Assembly: GCF_021283305.1 (NCBI RefSeq)
Contig: NZ_JAJSOK010000013.1
Location: 1 to 64,000, forward strand
DNA length: 64,000 nt
Reading direction: 5' to 3'
Origin: Pseudonocardia kujensis
GTDB taxonomy: Bacteria; Actinomycetota; Actinomycetes; Mycobacteriales; Pseudonocardiaceae
Shown: positions 45,500 to 54,320 of the stretch, one piece after another
Position numbering within the stretch: the first letter of the stretch is position 1
How the letters are laid out: each line of letters begins with the position of its first letter
Notes under the pieces: model-generated
What the model saw: only the letters and a program-made list of their open reading frames with translations
The model's database searches: none
What the model was told of the DNA's origin: nothing
Made by a program: the position numbers and the translations under genes

Positions 45500-46665
45500 C
45501 CGGACTCCAGCGCCGTCTGGAGATCGGCGGGCGCGGGCGTCTCGTAGACGGTCTGCCAGCTGTCGAGCAGGTTCGCCCGGTCCACCGGGAGCGCGGGCAG
45601 GGCGACGAAGGCGGGCGCCTGCTTGCCGAGCAGTCCGTAGGCGGCGAGCCGGGCCTCGGCCACTCCCTGCTGGTAGGGCTGCGCGGCGGCGATCCCCTTC
45701 ACGTAGGCGTTCTGCGCCATGTCGATCGCCACGTTGTCGCCCAGGTCGATCGTGGTCACGGCGAGCGGGCGGCCTGATGAGCGGGCGGCGTCGATCGCGC
45801 CCTCGCAGGGTGCGTCGAACCAGCACCACACCCCGCCGAGGTCGGGGTGCTTGGTCAGCCACGCGTTGACGCTCGAGCTGCCCTCGCCCTTCCAGTCGGG
45901 GCCGAGCAGCCCCTTGTCCTCGACGACTCTGATCCCGGGGTAGTCCTGCGCGAGGGTGTCGGTGAAGCCCTGGGCGCGCAGCACGTTGGTCGGGGCCTGT
46001 GCGGCGTGTCGGATCACACCGACGGAGCCGGTGCCGCACAGTGCCTTCGCCATCTGGTGGGCGTCGATCACCCCGGCGCCGTAGTTGTCCGTGGCTACCA
46101 CCGACACGTAGTCCGCACCTGGGGTGAACCCGGTGGCGGGGTTCTCCATGAACACGAGCTTGACGCCTGCGTCCGCGGCCTTGCGGAACGCGGGAGCGAG
46201 GGCGGTGGCGTCCAGGGAGGGAATCGACAGCATGACGGTCGGCCGCGCGGCCAGCGCGGTCTCGACGTCGGAGAACTGCTTCGCTGGGTCAGCCTGCGCG
46301 TCGGTCTTGGCCACCACCCGGATCCCGAGCCGGTCGAGCTCGGAGGTGATGCCCGAGACCTGGGCGTTGCTCCAGCTGTCACCGGAGAAGTGCATGACGA
46401 TGGCGGCCGTGGCCCCCATCCCCCGCACTCGAGCGACCTCGTCCTCGGTCAAGGTGATGCTCGTGTGGTCCGGCGAGGTCTCGCCGTTCGGGCCCTTGGC
46501 GAGCACCCCGCCCGCGCTGTAGGCGGCGATCGCCTGGTCGTAGGGGGCCGTGTCGCAGGCGGGGCCCGCGATCGCGGGACCGCCGCCCTGCGAGCAGGCG
46601 GTCAGGCCCGCGGCGAGCACCGCGGTCAGCAGAGCGGGGACCGCTCGGCGGAGGGACCGGTCCAT
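45496..46665 (-). CDS. Sugar-type ABC transporter substrate-binding lipoprotein
   Basis: This 389-residue protein has an N-terminal signal peptide ending in the lipobox LTAC, so lipidation at Cys24 is expected. The mature part is a type I periplasmic-binding (LacI/RbsB-like) fold with IVMHFSGDSWSNAQVSG, KLVFMENPA and YVSVVATDNYGAGVIDAHQMAKALCG. The ligand is unknown; a sugar, sugar alcohol or aldonate is likely given the dehydrogenases in the same operon. The ATG at 46665 is chosen as the start of the signal peptide. Confidence 0.9.
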   Translation of the reverse strand: MDRSLRRAVPALLTAVLAAGLTACSQGGGPAIAGPACDTAPYDQAIAAYSAGGVLAKGPNGETSPDHTSITLTEDEVARVRGMGATAAIVMHFSGDSWSNAQVSGITSELDRLGIRVVAKTDAQADPAKQFSDVETALAARPTVMLSIPSLDATALAPAFRKAADAGVKLVFMENPATGFTPGADYVSVVATDNYGAGVIDAHQMAKALCGTGSVGVIRHAAQAPTNVLRAQGFTDTLAQDYPGIRVVEDKGLLGPDWKGEGSSSVNAWLTKHPDLGGVWCWFDAPCEGAIDAARSSGRPLAVTTIDLGDNVAIDMAQNAYVKGIAAAQPYQQGVAEARLAAYGLLGKQAPAFVALPALPVDRANLLDSWQTVYETPAPADLQTALESG

Positions 46666-46724
46666 GGCGTACCTCGTTCGTCGTCGAAGGGAGGTGCCCG
46701 GTGTGATCCGCCGGGCGGCGGGGT

Positions 46725-48155
46725 TCAGGCAGGGAGGGTGACGGCCTTGAGCTGGGTCAGGGCGAAGAGGCCCTCGGGCCCGCCCTCGCGGCCGAACCCG
46801 GACTGCTTCATGCCGCCGAACGGGGCGGCGAGGCACGGGAACGTCGCGTTGATGACGAAGACGCCGGAGCGGACTCGGCGTGCCACGTCGAGTCCGGCCT
46901 CGTGGTCGGTGGTGAAGATCGACCCGGACAGGCCGTACCGGGAGTCGTTGGCCAGTGCGACGGCGTCGTCCAGGGTGTCGAACGGGATGACGCAGAACAC
47001 CGGGCCGAAGATCTCGTTCTGCGCCACCTCCATGTCGTTGGTGACGTCGGTCAGCAGGGTCGGCTCCAGGAACCAGCCCTCCTGGTCGGCGGGCCGGTTC
47101 CCGCCGTGGGCGATGGTGGCGCCCGCGGCCACCGCCCGCTCTACGTAGCCCTCGGCCCGCTCGAGGAAGCGCTCGGCGGCGAGCGGCCCCCAGGTCGTGT
47201 CGGGGTCGGCAGGGTCACCGGTACGCAGCCCGCGAAGGCCCGCCACGAGCCCGGCCACGACCTCGTCGTGGATCTCCCGGGCCAGCAGCAGCCGGGTCAT
47301 CGCCACACAGATCTGGCCGCTGTAGAGGGCCATCGAGTCGACGAGTGCGGGCACGACGACGTTCAGGTCCGCGTCCGCCGCCACGATCGCTGCGGACTTG
47401 CCACCGAGCTCCAGCACGACATTCGCGACGCGGTCGGCGCAGGAGTGCATCACCGCGGTGCCGACCTCGGTGCCGCCGGTGAAGTGCACGGCGGCGACGT
47501 CGGGGTGGCCGACGAGGTACTGGCTGACGTCGGCGTCGCCCGCCAGGATGCTCAGCACCCCGGGCGGGAACTCGGCCTCGGCCGCGGCGTCGGCGAACAG
47601 GTAGCCGAGCAGCCGATTCTCGGGCGGCAGCTTGATGATCATCGTGTTGCCCGCGAGCAGGGCGGGGATGATGGCCAGGGCGAACTGCATGTGCGGTCCG
47701 TTGAAGGCCACGATCCCGACGGTCGGGCCGATGCCCTCGTGTCGGACCTCGACCGCGCCCATCCAGGTGTCGCGGGTTTCGACCCAGGGAGCGGTCAGGG
47801 CGTCGTCGAGCGCCTTGTTCCACAGCTCGGAGGCCGACGAGGTGAGGTCCTGGCCGTTGCGCAGCGGCATCCCGGCCTCAAGGGCCCAGAGCCGGTTGAT
47901 GTCGTCGATCCGCTTGTCCAGGCCGGCACCGAACCGGGCGACCACGCGGTGCCGCTCGGTGATCGGGAGCGCGTTCCAGGCGTCGAACGCGGCGGCGGCG
48001 CCTGCGACGGCGGCCTCCGCGTCGGCGACCGTCGGCCTGGGCAGGGTTCGGATCAGCCGGGTGGTGAACGGGGAGCGCACGTCGGCGCGCTCGTCGGACC
48101 ACGGGGCCGTCCAGCGGCTCCCGACGAACAGCTCGTCGGCGTGGGGGACGTCCAT
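46725..48155 (-). CDS. NAD(P)-dependent aldehyde dehydrogenase
   Basis: This 476-residue ALDH has likely catalytic Glu249 (LELGGKS) and Cys283 (SGQICVAM), with Asn152 in FNGP supporting the oxyanion hole. It would oxidise an aldehyde intermediate of the island pathway. Its substrate class is unclear; it differs from the betaine aldehyde dehydrogenase at 13175-14647. The ATG is at 48155, and the SDR gene lies 29 bases upstream in the same operon. Confidence 0.88.
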   Translation of the reverse strand: MDVPHADELFVGSRWTAPWSDERADVRSPFTTRLIRTLPRPTVADAEAAVAGAAAAFDAWNALPITERHRVVARFGAGLDKRIDDINRLWALEAGMPLRNGQDLTSSASELWNKALDDALTAPWVETRDTWMGAVEVRHEGIGPTVGIVAFNGPHMQFALAIIPALLAGNTMIIKLPPENRLLGYLFADAAAEAEFPPGVLSILAGDADVSQYLVGHPDVAAVHFTGGTEVGTAVMHSCADRVANVVLELGGKSAAIVAADADLNVVVPALVDSMALYSGQICVAMTRLLLAREIHDEVVAGLVAGLRGLRTGDPADPDTTWGPLAAERFLERAEGYVERAVAAGATIAHGGNRPADQEGWFLEPTLLTDVTNDMEVAQNEIFGPVFCVIPFDTLDDAVALANDSRYGLSGSIFTTDHEAGLDVARRVRSGVFVINATFPCLAAPFGGMKQSGFGREGGPEGLFALTQLKAVTLPA

Positions 48156-48184
48156 GGTGGGTGTGCCTTTCTGGGTGTGCGGTG

Positions 48185-48997
48185 TCAGCGCTGGGCGAAG
48201 CCGGCGTCGATCGGCAGACAGACACCGGTGACGTACCGGCCCTCGTCGGAGGAGAGCCAGATGATCGCGTTGGAGATGTCGACCGGTTCGACGTGCTCGA
48301 TCGGCAGGGCGTTGGCCATGTTGGCCGCCCAGCTCGGGTTGGCCTCGATGAAGCCGCGGATGTGGTCGTTGTTGATGAACGGCGTGTTCACCCCGGTCGG
48401 GTGCAGGGTGTTGACCCGGATCATGTGCGGGGCGAGCTCGTTGGCGAGGGTCCGCATCAGCCCGACGACGGCGTGCTTCGCGGCGCTGTAGTGCCCGAGG
48501 TTGACCATGCCCTTGGTGCCTGCACTGGAACTGGTGATCACGATCGATCCCCCGTTGCCCGCCGCGATCATCGCGGGAGCGGCGGCCCGCACCGTGGTGA
48601 ACACCCCCGTGAGGTTGACCCCGATCATCTCCGCCCACTGCGCGTCGGTGATCGACCAGGTGTTCTCGACGAAACCGGTGATCGCGGCATTGGCACACAC
48701 CACGTCCAGCCTGCCGAACTCGGCCACGGCCTCGGCGACGAGCTCCCCCAGGGCGGCGCCGTCGCGCACGTCCGCCTCCCGGACGAGGATCCGCCGGTCC
48801 AGCTGCTCGACGCGCCGAACGGTCTCCTTGAGCTCCTCGGGAGTCCCCATCGGGTACTCGACGGTGTCGAGGGTGCGACACACATCGAAGGCCACGATGT
48901 CCGCGCCCTCCTCGGCGAGCCGGACGGCATGCGAGCGGCCCTGGCCGCGAGCGGCGCCGGAGACGAGGGCGACCTTGCCCTCGAGACGTCCTGTCAT
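48185..48997 (-). CDS. Mycofactocin-coupled SDR-family oxidoreductase
   Basis: This 270-residue short-chain dehydrogenase begins with GAARGQGRSHAVRLAEEGAD. It has the extra segment GTPEELKETVRRVEQLDRRI before EADVRD that characterises mycofactocin-coupled SDRs. It keeps the catalytic Ser (ITSSSAG) and Tyr-x-x-x-Lys (YSAAKH). Such enzymes hold a non-exchangeable nicotinamide cofactor and pass electrons to mycofactocin rather than releasing NADH. This suggests an alcohol-oxidising step in the island pathway. The ATG overlaps the stop of the upstream MFS gene (ATGA). Confidence 0.85.
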   Translation of the reverse strand: MTGRLEGKVALVSGAARGQGRSHAVRLAEEGADIVAFDVCRTLDTVEYPMGTPEELKETVRRVEQLDRRILVREADVRDGAALGELVAEAVAEFGRLDVVCANAAITGFVENTWSITDAQWAEMIGVNLTGVFTTVRAAAPAMIAAGNGGSIVITSSSAGTKGMVNLGHYSAAKHAVVGLMRTLANELAPHMIRVNTLHPTGVNTPFINNDHIRGFIEANPSWAANMANALPIEHVEPVDISNAIIWLSSDEGRYVTGVCLPIDAGFAQR

Positions 48998-50304
48998 GAC
49001 GGGGTCCTCTCGGGTACGGGGTGGAGGGGTACGGCGAGGTCACGGCGATGGGTCTCGTGCGCGAGCAGAGCCGCGACGGTGGTGAGCACGGCGGCGGCGA
49101 GCAGGTAGACGGCGACGGCGCTGCCGGTGCCGAAGGCCGCCAGGAGCGCGGTGGCGATGAACGGGGCGATGGAGCCGCCGACCAGGGTCGGCAGCTGGGC
49201 GCTGAGCGACATGCCGGTGTAGCGCACATCGGTGTCGAACTGCTCGGCGAAGAACGCCGCCTGCGGCCCGTAGAGGGCCGAGTGGAAGACAAGCCCTACC
49301 ACCATCGCCGTCCCGATGAGCACCGGGCTGCCCGTGTCCAGCAGCGGGAAGAAGGCGAAGGCCCAAGCGCCGGTGCCGACGGCGCCGAGCACCAGCACCG
49401 GCCTGCGGCCGACGCGGTCGGACAACGCCCCGAATGCCGGCGTCGCGACGAGCTGCACCAGGTTGGCTACGACCAGGGCGCCGAGCACGACCGCGGAGCT
49501 GCCGCCGGTATGCTCCACGACGTAGACGATCACGAATGCCGTGACGACGTAGTAGGCGATGTTCTCGGTCAGCCGCACCGCGCAACAGGTCAGCACCTGG
49601 CGGGGGAATCGGCGCAGCGCCTCGACCGCAGGTGCCTTGGTGGGCCGAGCCTCGTGGAACAGCGGCGCGTCGGAGACCCTGCGTCGCACCCAGAACCCGA
49701 CGATGAGCAGGGCCGCGGACAACAGGAACGGTATGCGCCAGCCCCAGGAGAGGAACTGTGCCTCGTCCAGGACCGCCGCGAGCACTGCGAGGATCGCGGT
49801 GGCCAGCAGGTTCCCCAGCGGGATACCGGCTTCGGCGACACCGGTCCAGAAGCCGCGGCGGCGCCCGTCGACCCGTTCGGCGACCAGTAGCATCGCCCCG
49901 CCCCATTCTCCGCCCAGCGCGAAGCCCTGGATCAGCCGAAGCGTGCAGAGCAGGACTGCGGCCCAGACGCCGAGGACGGCGTAGGTGGGGAGCAGGCCGA
50001 TCGCGAATGTCGCGACGCCCATCAGCACGAGGCTCACGATCAGCAGCGGCTTGCGCCCGATCCGGTCGCCGAAGTGCCCGAACACGATGCCGCCGAGCGG
50101 GCGGGCGAAGAAGCCGAGGGCGTAGCTCAGGAAGGCCAGCATGGTGCCGACGAGCGGGTCTTCGCTGGGGAAGAAGAGTTTGTTGAACACCAGTGCCGCG
50201 GCTGACCCGTAGAGCAGGAAGTCGTAGGCCTCCAGGGTCATACCCGCGGCGCTTGCGGTGACGATGCGGCCGAGCCCGCGACCGGCGGGTGCCGGGGCGC
50301 TCAC
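48994..50304 (-). CDS. MFS transporter (metabolite:H+ symporter, ShiA/MhpT-like)
   Basis: This 436-residue transporter has about 12 helices. The GHFGDRIGRKPLLIVSL loop and ALSDRVGRRPVLVLG match the metabolite/H+ symporter branch of the MFS, as does RLIQGFALGGEWGG. It provides a second uptake route beside the ABC importer in the same operon. GTG at 50304 overlaps the upstream oxidoreductase stop. The substrate is likely an organic acid or sugar acid (inference from family). Confidence 0.86.
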   Translation of the reverse strand: MSAPAPAGRGLGRIVTASAAGMTLEAYDFLLYGSAAALVFNKLFFPSEDPLVGTMLAFLSYALGFFARPLGGIVFGHFGDRIGRKPLLIVSLVLMGVATFAIGLLPTYAVLGVWAAVLLCTLRLIQGFALGGEWGGAMLLVAERVDGRRRGFWTGVAEAGIPLGNLLATAILAVLAAVLDEAQFLSWGWRIPFLLSAALLIVGFWVRRRVSDAPLFHEARPTKAPAVEALRRFPRQVLTCCAVRLTENIAYYVVTAFVIVYVVEHTGGSSAVVLGALVVANLVQLVATPAFGALSDRVGRRPVLVLGAVGTGAWAFAFFPLLDTGSPVLIGTAMVVGLVFHSALYGPQAAFFAEQFDTDVRYTGMSLSAQLPTLVGGSIAPFIATALLAAFGTGSAVAVYLLAAAVLTTVAALLAHETHRRDLAVPLHPVPERTPS

Positions 50305-51290
50305 GCGAGGTCCACGGGCAGGCCGGTGTCGGCGGACCGAAGCGCCGCCTCCAGCACCGCCGAGACGGACCGGACCTCACGGGCCGAGGCGAGTGGCTCG
50401 CGTTTGTCCAGGACGGCATCGGCGAACTCTCGGAACTGGGCCCGGAAGGCGCTGTCACCCTCGATGTACGGGGTGACCGGCTCCTCCAGCAGACACGTAC
50501 CGTCCTGGTGGAGTGTGCGGTCGTCGGTGAGCCGCAAGGTCGCGTCGGGGCCGGTGATCCAGCGGTCGTTGACCGGTACCCGCGCGTTGACCGAGAGGTA
50601 GCCGGTACCGAGGCTGCCGTCGGCGTAGTCGATCACAAGCACGGCCTCGTCCTCGCCTTCCCAGTGGTCGCGCAGTCGTCGGGTGCGGGCGTAGACGCGC
50701 ACGGGCTCGGCACCGATCAGCCAGGTCATCGTGTCGACGACGTGCGGCCCGTTCAGGCCGATCGCCAGACCGCCGGTGTCCGCGGCCGAACGCCACCACC
50801 CCGCCGCCGCCCCCTCGGCGAACACCCCCAGGTGGTGCACCACGGTCACCGGGCCGCCGAGCCCGGTCATGCGTTCCTTGGCGAGCTGCGCGCCGCGGAA
50901 GAAACGCCGGCACTGCGCGACCATGAGGGTCCGGTCGTGGCGGGCCGCGGCGTCGATCATGAGGTCGGCGTCGGCCGCCGTCGTGGCGAGCGGCTTCTCG
51001 ACGAGCACGTGCTTGCCCGCGGCGAGGAGTTCGGTGGCGAGCGGGGCGTGCAGGTGGTTCGGCACGGTGAGGACCACGGCATCGATGTCCTGTGCCGCGG
51101 CGACCGACCGGACGTCGTCCTCGGTCCGCTCGGCGCCGAACCGGGCGGCGAGGGCCTGGGTGCGGTCGTGCTCGGTCGGCAACCCGGCGACGGCGACGAG
51201 TCGCGCGACGTCCGAGGCGGCGGTGATCGCGTCGAGGTGGGCGACGGCGATGCGGCCGGGTCCGACCACGGCGACGCGCAGGGCGTTCAC
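50301..51290 (-). CDS. Gfo/Idh/MocA-family oxidoreductase
   Basis: This 329-residue protein has an N-terminal Rossmann domain (RVAVVGPGRIAVAHLDAI) with the EKPLATT motif holding the conserved Lys, and a C-terminal alpha/beta domain (GGLAIGLNGPHVVDTMTWLIGAEP). Members oxidise sugar or inositol hydroxyls. The GTG at 51290 overlaps the stop of the Tm-1-like gene upstream, and its own stop overlaps the MFS start. It likely performs a sugar-dehydrogenase step in the island pathway. Confidence 0.9.
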   Translation of the reverse strand: MNALRVAVVGPGRIAVAHLDAITAASDVARLVAVAGLPTEHDRTQALAARFGAERTEDDVRSVAAAQDIDAVVLTVPNHLHAPLATELLAAGKHVLVEKPLATTAADADLMIDAAARHDRTLMVAQCRRFFRGAQLAKERMTGLGGPVTVVHHLGVFAEGAAAGWWRSAADTGGLAIGLNGPHVVDTMTWLIGAEPVRVYARTRRLRDHWEGEDEAVLVIDYADGSLGTGYLSVNARVPVNDRWITGPDATLRLTDDRTLHQDGTCLLEEPVTPYIEGDSAFRAQFREFADAVLDKREPLASAREVRSVSAVLEAALRSADTGLPVDLA

Positions 51291-52525
51291 GACCGGGCCT
51301 TCTCGATAGTGTGTGTCATCGTCGTCTCCTCCAGCAGCTGCAGGACCCGGCTCGCGGCCAGGTCGGCGAAGGCGGGATCGTTCAGGTGCAGGTCGTGGTC
51401 CTCGACGCGCACCGCGGAGCCGTGCAACCGGGCTCGCACCGCGTCGACGAGTGCGGTGCGGGCCACGGGGTCCTCAAAGGCGGCGCCTGGCGCGTCGAGG
51501 GCCGAGACTCCGCGCAACGGGACGAGGAGGACAGTCGGCCCGGTGGCACTCGCGAGGGCGGCGCCGAGCGCGGCGCCGATCCGCTTGGCCTCCTCGGGCG
51601 AAACCCGCATCAGCGTGTTCTGCGGGTTGTGCCGGTACAGGAGCCGTCCGGCGTACCGAGTCGGAAGGGTCTCCGGCGAGCCGAAGTTGACCATGTCGGT
51701 GGCCCCCAGGGACACGACCTGCGGCACGTCGACGGAGGTCAGCCGGTCCGGGCCCGCCGAGAGGATGCCGCCCGCGATCTCGTCCGCCCACTCCGTCGTC
51801 GTGAGGTCGAGGACGGCGTCGACTCGCCCCTCCGCGACGAGCCGGGCCATCGTCCGGCCTCCGGCGCCGGTGGCGTGGAAGACCAGGACCTCGCAACCCG
51901 CTCGTTCGAGCTGTTCCAGGGCCCGGGTCACGCAGGGTGTGGTGACGCCGAACATCGAGGCCGCGACGACCGGGCGGTCTTCGACGACCGGGGTGGGCCG
52001 CGCCAGGCCGGTGACCATGCCGGACAACGCGTCCGCCGCCAGGGCATAGGTGCGGGCGCTGATCCGGTTGACTCCCGCGACATCGACGACAGAGGGGAAC
52101 AGCACGATGTCGCTGGTGCCGAGGTAGCCGGCGGTGTCTCCCGCCGCGACGGTGGTCAGCACGACCTTCGGTACGCCGAGGGGCAGCTCGCGCAGGGCCG
52201 CGCAGCCGATCGTGGTGCCGGCGCCGCCTCCGATCGCCATGAAGCCGTCGACCCGGTCGGACAGGTCGTGGACCACTGCGGTCGCACCCGCGGCCATCAT
52301 CGCCACAGCGTGGCCGCGGTCGGCCTGCGCGCGCAGGGTGACGATGTCGGTGCCTGCGGCGCGCGCCACCGCGTCGCGGGTGACATCCGGGACGACGCCT
52401 GGTTCGCCGAGTACCCCGACGTCGACCAGCAGCACCCGATGCCCCGCGGCGTGCAGGCGGTCCCGGAGATAGGCGGCGTCAGCCGCCTTCGTGTCCAGGG
52501 CGGTGAGCAGTGCGACAGTGGACAT
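51287..52525 (-). CDS. Tm-1-like ATP-binding domain protein (UPF0261), island copy
   Basis: This 412-residue protein is homologous to the one at 39475-40659: ALDTKAAD (for GTHDTKGAE), [47 protein letters not shown] and RHNPQNTLMRVSPEEA. The N-terminal DTKG motif is altered to DTKA here. It lies in the operon with the TIM-barrel gene, but an SDR gene separates the two, unlike the directly overlapping host copy. Its function may be tied to the sugar catabolism of the operon. Confidence 0.87.
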   Translation of the reverse strand: MSTVALLTALDTKAADAAYLRDRLHAAGHRVLLVDVGVLGEPGVVPDVTRDAVARAAGTDIVTLRAQADRGHAVAMMAAGATAVVHDLSDRVDGFMAIGGGAGTTIGCAALRELPLGVPKVVLTTVAAGDTAGYLGTSDIVLFPSVVDVAGVNRISARTYALAADALSGMVTGLARPTPVVEDRPVVAASMFGVTTPCVTRALEQLERAGCEVLVFHATGAGGRTMARLVAEGRVDAVLDLTTTEWADEIAGGILSAGPDRLTSVDVPQVVSLGATDMVNFGSPETLPTRYAGRLLYRHNPQNTLMRVSPEEAKRIGAALGAALASATGPTVLLVPLRGVSALDAPGAAFEDPVARTALVDAVRARLHGSAVRVEDHDLHLNDPAFADLAASRVLQLLEETTMTHTIEKARS

Positions 52526-52543
52526 GAGCTCACACCTCCAGCT

Positions 52544-53350
52544 TCAGACGGTCAGAATCCCGCCGTTGACGTCCAGCGTGGCGCCCGTGACGAACCGCGA
52601 CAGGTCGGAGAGTAGGAAGAGCACGGCCCCCACCACGTCCTGCTCGTGGACATTGCGCCCCAGCGGCGTCTGCTTGGCCAGCTCGACGAGGTCCTGTTCC
52701 CTGTGCAGCTCGGTGAGCAGGTCGTTCATCCGGTCCCCGACGATCCCGCCGGGGCACAGCGAGTTCGCCCGGATCCCGGTCGGGCCGAACTCCTTCGCGA
52801 CGTGCCGGATCAGCCCCAACACCCCCGCCTTGGCCGCGGAGTAGTGGCAGCCCAGGAACGGGCTCGAGGTGCGGCCGGCCAGCGACGAGATCGCCACGAT
52901 CGCACCGCCGCCCGCGCGCTGCAGATGAGGCACGGCGGCCTGGACCGCCAGGAACGCGCCCTTGAGGTTGGAGTCGAGGATGAGGTCCCACTCGTCGGCG
53001 TCGACCTCCAGGGTCGGGCGCTGCGCGCGGTACGCGCCCGCGCAGTAGACGAGCCCGGTGAGGGCGCCGAACTGCTCGACCACCCGCGCTGCCGTGTCCT
53101 GCATGTCCGACCGCACGGTGCAGTCGCCCGACAGCCCCAGGAAGCGGTCGCCGTACTCCGCGAAGTCCTTCTCGACCTCCGCGACACGTCCGGGGTCGAG
53201 GTCCACGACCGCGACCCGGGCGCCGAGCCGCAGCAGGTTCGAGGCGACCAGCCTGCCGGTGCCGCGGGCGCCACCCGCGACGAGCGTGACCGACCCGGCG
53301 AGGTCCTCCCCCACCGCGGCCCAGTCGAACGTGTCCAGCAGGTCCGTCAC
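52544..53350 (-). CDS. SDR-family oxidoreductase
   Basis: This 268-residue short-chain dehydrogenase has the cofactor motif LVAGGARGTGRLVASNLL. An acidic residue at the end of strand 2 (VVDLDPG) suggests NAD(H), and the catalytic Ser (AISSLAG) and Tyr-x-x-x-Lys (YSAAKAG) are present. It lacks the mycofactocin-specific insertion found in the other SDR of this operon. The GTG start overlaps the TIM-barrel gene stop by four bases. Confidence 0.88.
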   Translation of the reverse strand: MTDLLDTFDWAAVGEDLAGSVTLVAGGARGTGRLVASNLLRLGARVAVVDLDPGRVAEVEKDFAEYGDRFLGLSGDCTVRSDMQDTAARVVEQFGALTGLVYCAGAYRAQRPTLEVDADEWDLILDSNLKGAFLAVQAAVPHLQRAGGGAIVAISSLAGRTSSPFLGCHYSAAKAGVLGLIRHVAKEFGPTGIRANSLCPGGIVGDRMNDLLTELHREQDLVELAKQTPLGRNVHEQDVVGAVLFLLSDLSRFVTGATLDVNGGILTV

Positions 53351-54195
53351 GCGACTCCTCCGACCGCAATGTTCTTGAACTCCGCGGTGGTGTCGGTCAG
53401 CGCGACCTCCACCGGCAGCCGCTCCATGCTGGAGGCTCCGACGAACCCGACGGCATTCGTCCGCGCGATGACGTAGGCTGCATCCTCCGGTTCGGCGATC
53501 GGGCCACCGTGGCAGAGCACGACGACCTCCGGGTTCTCCCGCAGCGCCGCGTCACCGATCGCCTGAACCCGGCCCACGGAGTCCTCGAGGCTGAAGGCTC
53601 CGTCGGTGTCCATGCCGTTGCTGCCACCGACCGTCAGGCCCATGTGGGCGATCACCGCGTCCGCCCCGACCGCGGCCATCGCCTTGGCCTCCTCCGGGGT
53701 GAACACGTAGACGATCGTGAACAGACCCAGCTCATGGGCCGTCTGGATCATCTCCACCTCGCGTTCGAAGCCCATCCCGGACGCCTCGAGCTCCTGGCGG
53801 ATCCGCCCGTCGAACAGCCCGACGGTCGGGAAGTTGTTGACCCCGGAGAACCCGGCGTCCCGGATCGCGGTGAGCAGGGTGTCCATCCGGCGGGTCGGGT
53901 CGGTGCCGTTGACCCCCGCGATGACCGGGGTGTCCCGCACGACGGGAAGCACCTCGCGCTCGCCCATCTCCATGACGATCTGGTTCGCGTCGCCCAGAGC
54001 CAGCAGGCCGCACATCGAGCTGTGCCCGGCCATCCGGAAACGGCCGGAGTTGTAGATGATGATCAGGTCGGCGCCGCCGCGCTCGATGAACTTGGCCGAG
54101 ATGCCCGTCCCCGCACCCGCACCCACGATCGCCCGGCCCGCTGCCACCTGGCCACGCAGCCGGTCGACCACCGTCGCTCTGTCGAATCCCCTCAT
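53347..54195 (-). CDS. TIM-barrel protein of the phosphoenolpyruvate hydrolase-like family (COG5564), island copy
   Basis: This 282-residue barrel is homologous to the protein at 40656-41492: [71 protein letters not shown] and GASSMERLP are shared. It is the first gene of the island operon, directly behind the promoter at 54252-54280. Its partner Tm-1-like gene is two genes downstream. The reaction is not known. Confidence 0.87.
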   Translation of the reverse strand: MRGFDRATVVDRLRGQVAAGRAIVGAGAGTGISAKFIERGGADLIIIYNSGRFRMAGHSSMCGLLALGDANQIVMEMGEREVLPVVRDTPVIAGVNGTDPTRRMDTLLTAIRDAGFSGVNNFPTVGLFDGRIRQELEASGMGFEREVEMIQTAHELGLFTIVYVFTPEEAKAMAAVGADAVIAHMGLTVGGSNGMDTDGAFSLEDSVGRVQAIGDAALRENPEVVVLCHGGPIAEPEDAAYVIARTNAVGFVGASSMERLPVEVALTDTTAEFKNIAVGGVA

Positions 54196-54235
54196 CGCCC
54201 TCTTCCGTTCCGCCGGGAGTGACCGGCACCACGCT

Positions 54236-54260
54236 CTTTATGTCGATGAGCAACGTAAAG
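54236..54260. promoter_or_regulatory. Probable ROK repressor operator
   Basis: CTTTATGT at 54236-54243 and ACGTAAAG at 54253-54260 form an inverted repeat with one mismatch and a 9-base centre. It covers the -10 element and start region of the minus-strand operon promoter, as expected for a repressor site. Confidence 0.6.
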
Positions 54261-54280
54261 ACGGCGACGATCGCTGTCAA
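54252..54280 (-). promoter_or_regulatory. Sigma-70-type promoter of the island operon
   Basis: On the minus strand, TTGACA (54280-54275) is followed by a 17-base spacer and TACGTT (54257-54252), which fits the housekeeping consensus well. It would drive all genes from 54195 down to 42999. Confidence 0.65.
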
Positions 54281-54308
54281 TAGGCTGTACGGCGATATCG
54301 TGTCGACG

Positions 54309-54314
54309 TATAGT
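54309..54314 (+). promoter_or_regulatory. -10 hexamer of the ROK repressor gene (leaderless)
   Basis: TATAGT at 54309-54314 ends six bases before the GTG at 54321, implying a leaderless mRNA. A CGATATCG palindrome (54293-54300) lies directly upstream and may also be a regulatory site. Confidence 0.5.
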
Positions 54315-54320
54315 GCGCTT

